Assembly: GCA_964560875.1 (NCBI GenBank)
Contig: CAZLMW010000095.1
Coordinates: 1 to 32,572 of the forward strand
Direction of reading: 5' to 3'
Origin: CAZLMW01 sp964560875
GTDB taxonomy: Bacteria > Myxococcota_A > UBA9042
Length of the DNA stretch: 32,572 nucleotides
Shown here: in pieces, positions 8,201-14,507 of the stretch
Position numbering within the stretch: the first letter of the stretch is position 1
Layout: each line of letters opens with the position of its first letter
Notes under the pieces: generated by a model
What the model was told of the DNA's origin: nothing
What the model saw: only the letters and a program-made list of their open reading frames with translations
Database searches by the model: none
Program-made: the position numbers and the translations under genes

Positions 8201-9113
8201 TGCGCGGCGGGCTGCCTGCGTCGGCATCAAGGGCCGTCGCAAGTCGCTTGCCGTCCAGCCACAGCGCAAACGGTCCTGGCGCCTTCACGACGATGGCGTG
8301 CTCGCCGGCCTGTGCGTGCAGCTGTGCCCGAATCCCCCAGGTGCCGGGGATCGGAACGGGCAGTCGGTAGCGGTCAGGCTGCTCCGCGCGGGCATAGATG
8401 GCGCTGCCACCCGACTCTGCCGGCGATCGCTGCAACGTGCGCAACCCGGTGTACGGCCGCCGATTCCACGGCGCGGCGTCGGTGGTGACCCGCAGCTGGA
8501 CCGCGGGCGACGCGGAGAGCACCCGTCGACGCGACGCGACCGGTACCGCCCGTGCCAGGGCGCGGACCCGACGCCAGCGGTGCAAGGTGCCGTCGCGACG
8601 CAACGCAGCCAGGCAGGTGTGACCGCGCGCCTTGATCGCGGCCTGTGCCCCCGCCCGATCGCGCACCGCAAGGCGCTCAACAGCTTCCAGGGCTGCGGTC
8701 GCCAGCGCCGCCGTACGCTCGGAGCGATCGCCGCTGGCATGGAGCCACGTCAACAGGTCCAGCCAGGCCAGTGCGCGGCTGCGAACCGACCCAACGACCT
8801 GCAGGCTCAGCGCCCGCGTCAGCTGGGCCAACGGCATATCCGGCGCGTTGATGACGGCCGCCTCGGCGTGCCGAACGAGGTCATGGCAATCGACGCCGTG
8901 AAGCAGGCAAAGCCAGGCGCGGTCGAGGTGGCCGCCGGGGGCGGTCGAGGGGTCTCGGAGGGCGCCGTCTGCGTGGGCACGCGCCTCGGCGCGGTTGACG
9001 TGGGGCGAGTAGACGACGGGAGCCGAGGCGCAACCGGCGGCCATCGAGGCTGCCAGGGCGACCATGGCCCAGGTCGAAGAGAGACGGAAAACGCCAAGAA
9101 GGGGCGAGCTCAT
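5250..9113 (-). CDS. DUF3857/transglutaminase-like lipoprotein with degenerate catalytic site (contains assembly gap)
   Basis: The product is about 1287 residues counting 34 unknown ones. The chosen ATG at 9113 overlaps the upstream stop (ATGA) and has GGAGG with a 6-nt spacer; an in-frame ATG 24 bp earlier lacks this. A lipoprotein signal ends at C28 (LAASMAAGC). There follow a helical segment, a PA14-like beta-sandwich (about 250-340), helical repeats, a Pro-Asn-Ala-Ala-Leu repeat next to the gap, a DUF3857-like region (about 720-840) and a transglutaminase-core-like domain. Where the sister protein has GDCKDKATL this one has GSGDRATL, so the nucleophilic Cys is Ser (about residue 980). The expected His is replaced in FSATVLRL, while the Asp in VWIDPG remains. 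It is probably a non-catalytic scaffold or binding partner of the active sister gene directly upstream. The gap hides an unknown length. Confidence 0.8.
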   Translation of the reverse strand: MSSPLLGVFRLSSTWAMVALAASMAAGCASAPVVYSPHVNRAEARAHADGALRDPSTAPGGHLDRAWLCLLHGVDCHDLVRHAEAAVINAPDMPLAQLTRALSLQVVGSVRSRALAWLDLLTWLHASGDRSERTAALATAALEAVERLAVRDRAGAQAAIKARGHTCLAALRRDGTLHRWRRVRALARAVPVASRRRVLSASPAVQLRVTTDAAPWNRRPYTGLRTLQRSPAESGGSAIYARAEQPDRYRLPVPIPGTWGIRAQLHAQAGEHAIVVKAPGPFALWLDGKRLATALDADAGSPPRTVRVRLTAGSHRVVVGAGLLTAGSGLDLAVLRNGNQPAGNPSRRWPPVVATVVAALSADGHAARSALRGRFTDGPLAAMLQLRQRASLDDHAPRAPSSTLDTLLDHFPQHVDARIERAARARDAGDGPQAARLLAGLDAAVDGPSGRSPLSGRTDRWLESARQHLGNGLADLALAAAHRATARQPGDCAAWKSALDVAMDAMQRPALARLFALRGTCTHPSIAAADALVAIGRPDAAAVELAAAATIVALRREAASRLADLXXXXXXXXXXXXXXXXXXXXXXXXXXXXXXXXXXPNAALPPNAALPPNAALPPNAALPPNAALPTDAAWRAVQTGLVHAKAAKRRAARAALDRLLVAPGRASMQTRRSYFLLGARPPWRTMRVDGAAAVATWRKRCKEANKAASKRPGKDACSGHGAPITWVVDHEIVVLLPDGGAIRRVHQVAIAHSARAAEALGEIRVPADAELVAARTHTAEGAVLLPAATPDKETVSLRGVAPGAAVEFIQVQFVAPDDPATGATRLTPFMLQSTDGPVVQSTYVVMTRDPGDRPPVDRSPTAPPVSIDRVAGWRTFRWEARDLKRLRPEPRTARPAWTRPAVRTRRRATMAGLIARFDETLAAFARANDSVLAPWQRRARAAGHDAAKWRAVVAKVAAEIRFARAGVAPGSPVAAARNGSGDRATLLWHLARHAGLRACLVRWQPLNRTPAYGAPDPRDFSATVLRLHLRPPGGAPATVWIDPGVDGGILDYLRPGARGRPGILLGCSTPEKDRRVTLPDVGAALDRRTIAMHVHWAANGSAKATITDTMNGSLAALVRSYLAGGKEKQQTVVRELTKHAFAGWNSSFIDARSSGSELIVRYRAVLARAVDPKRLTIGLAPARLGRIYGRLPRRKTPLRFGHSLATVVTLTVTQDGGIFGTLPHAVTASDPRATYQRTVGLRGPKLQVRSDLRASMGIVPAAAYPGLAKTLRIIDAAELVHLRRKLP
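7228..7316. repeat. 18-bp minisatellite encoding a hexapeptide repeat
   Basis: Nearly five copies of GGCAATGCGGCGTTTGGG run in phase at 7228, 7246, 7264, 7282 and 7300, and the array runs straight into the run of Ns. The last units carry a G-to-C change. On the coding (minus) strand each unit gives Pro-Pro-Asn-Ala-Ala-Leu. Because the array touches the gap, its true copy number is unknown and it is the likely cause of the assembly break. Confidence 0.95.
7317..7416. other. Assembly gap of 100 Ns
   Basis: Exactly 100 Ns interrupt the second transglutaminase-like gene. A round 100 is a common placeholder for a gap of unknown size, so the frame continuity seen across it (34 unknown residues) should not be trusted. 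Unrepeated coding sequence resumes at 7417 in the frame that continues the protein. Confidence 0.98.
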
Positions 9114-12100
9114 GGCTTGCCTCCGGTCCTGGTCCATCGCAGTCGAACGCGCAAGAGCCGATCGACTTCAGCCACAAACGCGCGCCACCGCGCGTGGTCT
9201 TCGGCCGGGATGCGGGCTTGCTTGACGTGCACGCGCACCTTCGCGGTGACGCGGTCGCCCGCTGCGTCAAACGTGAGCTCAAAGCGCGCGAAGCTGCGGT
9301 CGATCGTGGCCGCAGGCGGCGGCGGATGGAGCTTGAAGCCGGGCGGGGCGACGAGGACGAGCCGACGCTGTTCATCGAACGCTTCGGATAGGATGTAGTC
9401 GTGTTGGCGGCTGGCCTGGCCGGTGATTCGCCCGACCAGCGCCTCATCGGGGGCAAACGGCGTCGCCGTCAGCTCGGCGCCCGCGCGCTGGGCCCAGCTG
9501 GGGACGCGGGTTCGGTAGGCGACGCGCGTAGTCGGCTCGGGAGGGGACGCGCCGGTCAGCGCGGTGATCGCCTCGACGTCCGCGCCGGGCCATCTGCGGG
9601 AGAGGCGTTCCTGCAGCGATTCCTTGCGGGTGGCCGGGTCGCGCAGCAGCGTGCGCATGTCGACGGCGGGCAACCCGGTGAGGTCAACGGTCGTCGCACC
9701 GGTCGCGGCGCCGTCGGCTTGGAGCACCCATGTCGTGCGTTGATCGCGGCGATTGGCGGCGCCGGGTGCCCGCGGCAGCTTGACCAAAGTGGGCTTGGAG
9801 CCGCGGTTGTGCAGGGGGATCCGCAGCGCCATTCCGCCAGCATCGAGGGCCGGCAGCTCGCCGACGGCGTGGTGTTGCTGGGTCGCGTCGAGCCACAGCT
9901 TGCGGGATGGGACCCAGGCGATGGCGTGATCGAAGACGCCGAGCGAGGCGACCGGATCGGCGAGCAGCCCGTTGTCGGCGGTGCGCACCAGCGCGACTTC
10001 CGCGTCGATGCCGAGGTGGCCCAGCAGCGCCACGATCAGCGTCGCCTTGTCTTTGCAGTCGCCGAACTGCCGCGCCAGAACGAGGGAGACGTCGTGGGGA
10101 CGCAGGCTGTGCACGCCGAATTCGAGGCCGACATAGCGGATCTTGTGGGCGACGTGGTGGAACACGCGCCGGATCTTCTCGTCGTCGCTTTCGGCCCCGC
10201 GACCGAGGCGGAGCGCGAGTTGTTTGACGGCGGGATCGGTCTTGGCGCTGGCGAGCGCCTGGCGGACCAGCCCGCCGTACCATCGGCTGACGGCGGCCCA
10301 GGTGGAAAAGGACGACATGTGCAAGTAGTGAGCGATCTCGCTGACGCCCGGCATGTTGGCTTCGACGGCGACGGCCGGGAGCGCGCCGAGGTCGAGCTGC
10401 CAGACATCAAACGTTCGGTCTCGATCCTTGCGGGTCCCGGTCTTGCGCAGCGATGCGGGTGCCGCGCGCCCCCGACCGGCGTCCCAGGTGACGTGGTGCA
10501 GCGGCGTGCCGGCGGCGATCTCGAGCGCGAGGTGTTGTTCGCGGATGGGCCGGGTGTCGGCGAGGCGCAGGAGCTCTCCGAAAACCATCGCGAAGGGATC
10601 GGCGGCGTAGTCGCGCACGACATGCTCAACGACGATTCGGTCCCCAGGTGTTAGCCCGGAGAAGCGCAGCGTGATGCGTTCAAGGTCGTAGTAGAGGCCG
10701 TACCAATCTTCGCTGACCCGGTCGAGAGAACGCTGCGCATGGCGACGCACCTGGCCTTTGGCGGTGACAACCGCGGCGGTGAGCACTTCGACCTGGCTTT
10801 GCGACGGCACGTAGTCGATCTCGACCTCGTGTTCGGACGGTCCGCCTGCGCCGATCACGAGGACCTCGGCTTCGTAGCGGGCCTGGCGCGCGCCGTCGTG
10901 GCGCAAGACGGTCTGGATGAACGCGGTCTGCAGCGGGACGGCCGGCTTGGTTGAGCGGCGGGCGCGCGCGATGAGGTCACGGCGGTACGGTTGGTAGAAC
11001 CTGGCGGCGGGCACCAGCAGGCGCAGGCGTTCGCGGTAGTCGGTGCGCCCCGGCGCGGCCCGCATGGCGTGGCGCAGGTCGCTCACGGCGCGTTTTCGGT
11101 CGCCTTGGCGGGCGGCGATTCGCGACGACAAGGCCCACGTTGTCGACCGCCATTGCCACGTCGGAAGCCGGGCCAGCAGGGTGCGGGCGAGGGGGAGTCG
11201 CGCTTGCGCCGTCAGGGTCCTGGCGAGGATTTCGACGCCGCGTCGGCGGTCAGGGCGGGTCATCGCCTGGTTGACCAACGCATCCAACGCGGCGCCGCGA
11301 GGGGCCGAGACGGTGGTCGAAACGATGAGCCACTGCAGAAAATGGCGCGCAGATCCGGGATGCAAGGCCATCAAGCGGCGCTCGATCGCGACCGCCAGGG
11401 CCAGGTGATCCCGGGCCTGGGCGACGCGGGACAGGACGGCCAGCGCCCGAGGCGCCCGAGGCCATTTCTTCGCGCACCGGCGGGCCTGTAGCCACGCGGC
11501 CGTGTCGGCGCCCAGCTGCAGCCACAGATCGACGCGCTGCGCACAGGCGCGGACGGACCTGGCGGCAGGATCTCCAGAAGACGCGGCGAGCGCTTGCCAG
11601 CGGCGATGCACATCGGCGGCCCGCTCGAGCTCCACCATGGCGCGGCTGCGAGCCAGCAAAGCATCGGTTGCCGACCAGCTTCCAGGCGTCGTTTTCACGG
11701 TAGCAAGGCGCGTAGCGCGGTCTCCGGGAGCTGCGGCCCAAAGCGCCCAGGCCAGCCGCGCGTCGAGGCTCTTCGCCTCTGCCAGCACCTTCTGAACCGC
11801 GTCGCTGGCGGCCTCGGACCAGCCGTGCCGACTCATCGCGGCCAACGCCGACAGCGCCGCTCCGTCTCCCTTACGCGCAAGGGCTATCAGCGGCTCGAAC
11901 CATGCGACACGGGTCGCCTTTGTCACCTGCCCCGTCGAGCTTGGCGGCGGCTGCGCGGTGTTTTCTACGAGCGCGCGCCGATTCGCGGGCGCCAACAAGA
12001 CCTGCAAGCCAAGCGCGCCGTCGGAGTCGCTGAGCTTGACGCGGATCACGTGCCAACCCACCGAGAGTCCGACGCGCGACCACGTGAACGAGGGCAAGGT

Positions 12101-12811
12101 CGCGTCCGGTCGGTCCCCAGCGGACCGCTTGGCAACGGTGCCGATGATTTTTCCGTCGACGGCAACGCGCGCCTGGCCCGTGGTGACGGCGACGATGTCG
12201 ACTTCGGTCGCCGCCCGCAGCCGCACCCACGATTCGGCATAGACGATGGCGTCCGCCGGTCGCTCAACGACCTCGGCGAACCGCGCGTGCCCGCGCCAAT
12301 GAGCCGGTACGGGCCGCCACGACACCGGCCCGTCTCGGCCAGCGACGTTGTTGCGGCGAGCGACCGAGGTGTCCCGGTCGGAAAACCGCGAAAACGCCGT
12401 TCCAGCGCCGGACGGCAGCGGCCCGAGCCAGCTCCACGCCGTCACCGCGCCCGGCAAAGTCGTCCATTTCGCGTCGCCGCTATCCAGGGCGGCTTTTTGC
12501 AGCGCCAGGTCCAACGCGATGGACGTCGCCGTCGGGCGCAGCCCGGGTCTGCGCCACAGCTTGGCGACCGCGGCGAGCCGAGCCGTCCGCACCTTGGCTG
12601 GCACCGTGTCGGCGAACGTGACGAGCTCGAGGATCGGGCCGAGCGCGCCCGCGGTTGGTTTGGAGCCGCGGAGCTTGCTGCTCAGCGCGTCGAAGCGGGC
12701 GCGTTCTTGCGAGGTAGCAGACGCGGGCACCGAGCCCAACAACGTCGCCGAAAACAGCAGCGCGCCGAGCGCCAGGAGCGCACGGACAAGCCGTTGTCGA
12801 TGGACATTCAC
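9110..12811 (-). CDS. Exported DUF3857/transglutaminase-domain protein with intact triad
   Basis: The 1233-residue protein starts at GTG (12811), which overlaps the upstream stop codon as GTGA; a TTG four codons earlier is less likely. A signal peptide (RLVRALLALGALLFSATLLG then SVPASA) exports it. Next come a beta-sandwich (about 181-278), TPR-like helices (about 300-620), a DUF3857-like domain (about 650-800, with GLTPGDRIVVEHVVRDY) and a transglutaminase core with C919 (QFGDCKDKATL), H962 (VFDHAIAWV) and D975 (LWLDATQQ). A beta-rich tail completes it. Transglutaminase folds of this type can act as proteases, amidases or crosslinking enzymes. The arrangement matches a frequent but poorly understood bacterial DUF3857-transglutaminase family. 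The stop overlaps the start of the degenerate paralogue by 4 bp, implying coupled translation and possibly a heteromeric complex at the envelope. Confidence 0.85.
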   Translation of the reverse strand: MNVHRQRLVRALLALGALLFSATLLGSVPASATSQERARFDALSSKLRGSKPTAGALGPILELVTFADTVPAKVRTARLAAVAKLWRRPGLRPTATSIALDLALQKAALDSGDAKWTTLPGAVTAWSWLGPLPSGAGTAFSRFSDRDTSVARRNNVAGRDGPVSWRPVPAHWRGHARFAEVVERPADAIVYAESWVRLRAATEVDIVAVTTGQARVAVDGKIIGTVAKRSAGDRPDATLPSFTWSRVGLSVGWHVIRVKLSDSDGALGLQVLLAPANRRALVENTAQPPPSSTGQVTKATRVAWFEPLIALARKGDGAALSALAAMSRHGWSEAASDAVQKVLAEAKSLDARLAWALWAAAPGDRATRLATVKTTPGSWSATDALLARSRAMVELERAADVHRRWQALAASSGDPAARSVRACAQRVDLWLQLGADTAAWLQARRCAKKWPRAPRALAVLSRVAQARDHLALAVAIERRLMALHPGSARHFLQWLIVSTTVSAPRGAALDALVNQAMTRPDRRRGVEILARTLTAQARLPLARTLLARLPTWQWRSTTWALSSRIAARQGDRKRAVSDLRHAMRAAPGRTDYRERLRLLVPAARFYQPYRRDLIARARRSTKPAVPLQTAFIQTVLRHDGARQARYEAEVLVIGAGGPSEHEVEIDYVPSQSQVEVLTAAVVTAKGQVRRHAQRSLDRVSEDWYGLYYDLERITLRFSGLTPGDRIVVEHVVRDYAADPFAMVFGELLRLADTRPIREQHLALEIAAGTPLHHVTWDAGRGRAAPASLRKTGTRKDRDRTFDVWQLDLGALPAVAVEANMPGVSEIAHYLHMSSFSTWAAVSRWYGGLVRQALASAKTDPAVKQLALRLGRGAESDDEKIRRVFHHVAHKIRYVGLEFGVHSLRPHDVSLVLARQFGDCKDKATLIVALLGHLGIDAEVALVRTADNGLLADPVASLGVFDHAIAWVPSRKLWLDATQQHHAVGELPALDAGGMALRIPLHNRGSKPTLVKLPRAPGAANRRDQRTTWVLQADGAATGATTVDLTGLPAVDMRTLLRDPATRKESLQERLSRRWPGADVEAITALTGASPPEPTTRVAYRTRVPSWAQRAGAELTATPFAPDEALVGRITGQASRQHDYILSEAFDEQRRLVLVAPPGFKLHPPPPAATIDRSFARFELTFDAAGDRVTAKVRVHVKQARIPAEDHARWRAFVAEVDRLLRVRLRWTRTGGKP

Positions 12812-14280
12812 CCCTGGACGCAAAAGCCGAGCGCCCCATCGATGAACGCCCGCGCCCCAAAGCGCAGCCCATCGTCATCGACAACGACGGTGCCGCGGGT
12901 CCAGTCGCGCAGAAAGTCGCACGAGTCGGCCACGCGCAGGGGTGCGTATCCAAAACACGGCACCGTCGACTGCCGCCAACCGAGCGAATCGCAGTGGCCG
13001 GGCAGCAACATCGGGGCGACACGAGACTGGGGCGCGCAACGGTCGATCGCGGCAAACAGCTCGCGGGCCAGCGGATGATGCTGGGTAGCCTCCATCGCGG
13101 GTCGTCGCTGCAAGACCTCGATCTGTACCTCATCGGGCAGCGCCTTTCTCAGCGCGGCAAGAAAGGGTTCGCGCTCCGTGCCCGGCAACAGGCGACCGTC
13201 GATCTCCACCTGGCCAGCGCCCCCGCCATCAGCCGGCGATCGAACGGCCACGGCGGTCACCGTGTCGTGGAAAAGCGTGTCGAGCAGCGAGCGATCGGCG
13301 TTGGGAAAACGCGCCAACACCCGACGCCACGGTCCGCCACCGAGCAACGCGCGCCACGCGAGCGCCTTACCGACCCCGGCGTTGTCGGCGAGCGTGGTCA
13401 CGAAAGCCTTGGCGCTCGTCGTCGCTCGCCACGGTCGCGCTATGGATACAACCGAGTCCAGCGTTGTGCGGACCTTGTCCACGGCGGACTCGCCCGTGGG
13501 GATCGCGCCGTCGATCGCCTCGCCGCGCACCGACAAGCGCACGCTCAGCAGGCCTTTTTGCGCGATCGGGATCGGATACACGACGCGCTTGCCGGTCTGC
13601 AGTGACCACCCGCCGATCCCACCGATCGCGGCCGCCGCCGTCGCCAGCGCATCAAAAACCGGCTGCGAAACATCCGAGTCGCCGCCTGGGCCACCGAGAT
13701 CACCCGGAGCGGCCGCATCGCCTTGGTCCGGCAGATCACCGCGATCGGCCGTATCACCGCGATCGACCGGGTCGACGAGCTCGACCGTATCACCGCGATC
13801 CACCGTATCACCGCGATCGACCGGGTCGGTGAGCTCGATCGACAAGGTCATATCCCGCCCCGCGATCAAGCCGTCATCGTCCTGCCATCGGGCCAGGGCT
13901 CCCGCCGCGGTCACGGCCAGCGCCGTCAACCATCCGCCGCGCGCGATCGCCCGTCCCACCGCCGTCGTCTTGGTGCCGCTGCGGCCTCGTGTCGGGACCA
14001 GCCGCGCGGTCACCAGGAGCGCCTGCCGTTGGTTGGCCGCGAACGCTGGCTGCGCCGCCCGCACCGTCGCAAGCTGGTAGCGACAAACGCCGTGTTGCGC
14101 CGTCTTGGCCACAAGTCCGTCCGCTTCGAGCCACGACGCGACCCGCTGCCACGCCGCCTCTGCCCAGCCCGTTTCGTCCAACTCCGCCAGCTCGTGCAGC
14201 CGCGTGACCGCCAGCGCCGCCACCGCGTCCACCCGCTCGCTATCGAGCTGCTGCATCCAGCTGGCCGGATGTCTGCTCAT
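12808..14280 (-). CDS. M20-peptidase-like protein, metal ligands apparently lost
   Basis: The C-terminal half (about 230-490) of this 490-residue protein reads like an M20-family metallopeptidase: KGLLSVRLSVRG opens the dimerisation domain, VEIDGRLLPGTE follows, then MLLPGHCDSLGWRQ and VPCFGYAPLR. The N-terminal half does not show the metal site. The HxDxVP position reads TARLVP (about 91-96), the GRGxxDxKG region reads GRAIARGG, and the EE pair is missing near LSIELTDP. An acidic repeat (about 152-188, DPVDRGDTVDRGDTVE and variants) fills that loop. I infer a non-catalytic binding or structural protein. The ATG at 14280 has AGGAG with a 5-nt spacer. No signal peptide is evident, so it is probably cytoplasmic. 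The stop overlaps the GTG of the next gene by 4 bp. The family assignment is by eye and moderate. Confidence 0.65.
   Translation of the reverse strand: MSRHPASWMQQLDSERVDAVAALAVTRLHELAELDETGWAEAAWQRVASWLEADGLVAKTAQHGVCRYQLATVRAAQPAFAANQRQALLVTARLVPTRGRSGTKTTAVGRAIARGGWLTALAVTAAGALARWQDDDGLIAGRDMTLSIELTDPVDRGDTVDRGDTVELVDPVDRGDTADRGDLPDQGDAAAPGDLGGPGGDSDVSQPVFDALATAAAAIGGIGGWSLQTGKRVVYPIPIAQKGLLSVRLSVRGEAIDGAIPTGESAVDKVRTTLDSVVSIARPWRATTSAKAFVTTLADNAGVGKALAWRALLGGGPWRRVLARFPNADRSLLDTLFHDTVTAVAVRSPADGGGAGQVEIDGRLLPGTEREPFLAALRKALPDEVQIEVLQRRPAMEATQHHPLARELFAAIDRCAPQSRVAPMLLPGHCDSLGWRQSTVPCFGYAPLRVADSCDFLRDWTRGTVVVDDDGLRFGARAFIDGALGFCVQG
13717..13827. repeat. Imperfect tandem repeat encoding acidic DRGD units
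   Basis: Within the M20-like gene, repeated short units such as CCGTATCACCGCGAT (plus-strand reading) translate on the minus strand to DPVDRGDTVDRGDTVELVD and then PVDRGDTADRGD. It encodes a flexible acidic insert where active M20 enzymes have part of their catalytic domain, and probably arose by slippage. Confidence 0.8.
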
Positions 14281-14305
14281 CAGAACTCCTGAATCGGACC
14301 ACTAC
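14280..14305. repeat. 26-bp direct repeat, copy 1 (overlaps ribosome site of M20-like gene)
   Basis: This 26-bp sequence is identical to 14482-14507. On the minus strand it carries the AGGAG ribosome site used by the M20-like gene and its last base pairs with the A of the ATG. After one mismatch (T versus C, turning ATGAG into ACGAG in copy 2) the identity continues for three more bases. Confidence 0.95.
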
Positions 14306-14463
14306 TGTCTCGTTGCAGGGAGACGATCAGTCGACGGCAACGAGATACAGCCGCGCAGCGGAGGTTGGGGTGAGGCACGAAAACGACGCCCACTGCTGCC
14401 AAACAACGCGGGCCGAGGGGCCTCCCCTGCGAGGCCCCTTGCAGATGGAAGCTAGTGGTCCGA
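14294..14463. mobile_element. MITE-like 170-bp candidate with 11-bp terminal inverted repeats
   Basis: TCGGACCACTA at 14294-14304 and its exact reverse complement TAGTGGTCCGA at 14453-14463 bound a 170-bp segment with no convincing gene. Inside are a 9-bp inverted repeat (TCTCGTTGC 14308-14316, GCAACGAGA 14337-14345) and an 8-bp perfect hairpin (14417-14438). A third copy of the end motif lies at 14496-14506. No flanking target duplication next to the two ends was found, so a transposition origin is not proven; a structured RNA or a duplication of the gene-junction sequence are alternatives. Confidence 0.45.
14417..14438. terminator. GC-rich hairpin between the CotH and M20-like genes
   Basis: GGGGCCTC (14417-14424) and GAGGCCCC (14431-14438) form a perfect 8-bp stem with a 6-base loop. 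It lies in the 223-bp spacer after the CotH gene. There is no T tract on either strand beyond TT, so it would be a weak or Rho-assisted terminator, an attenuator, or just part of the repeat element around it. Confidence 0.4.
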
Positions 14464-14481
14464 CGCACGGCCGGCAACTCG

Positions 14482-14507
14482 TCAGAACTCCTGAATCGGA
14501 CCACTAC
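14482..14507. repeat. 26-bp direct repeat, copy 2 (overlaps CotH stop codon)
   Basis: This is identical to 14280-14305. On the minus strand it begins with the TAG stop of the CotH gene and includes an AGGAG that is followed by ACG rather than ATG, so it looks like a displaced duplicate of the downstream gene's ribosome site. The two copies are 202 bp apart. Confidence 0.95.

Noticed and set aside
11594..13078. Plus-strand 494-codon frame over the first transglutaminase gene
   Set aside because: Arg-rich shadow without a start site or domain; the minus-strand frame has an intact catalytic triad and coupled overlaps.
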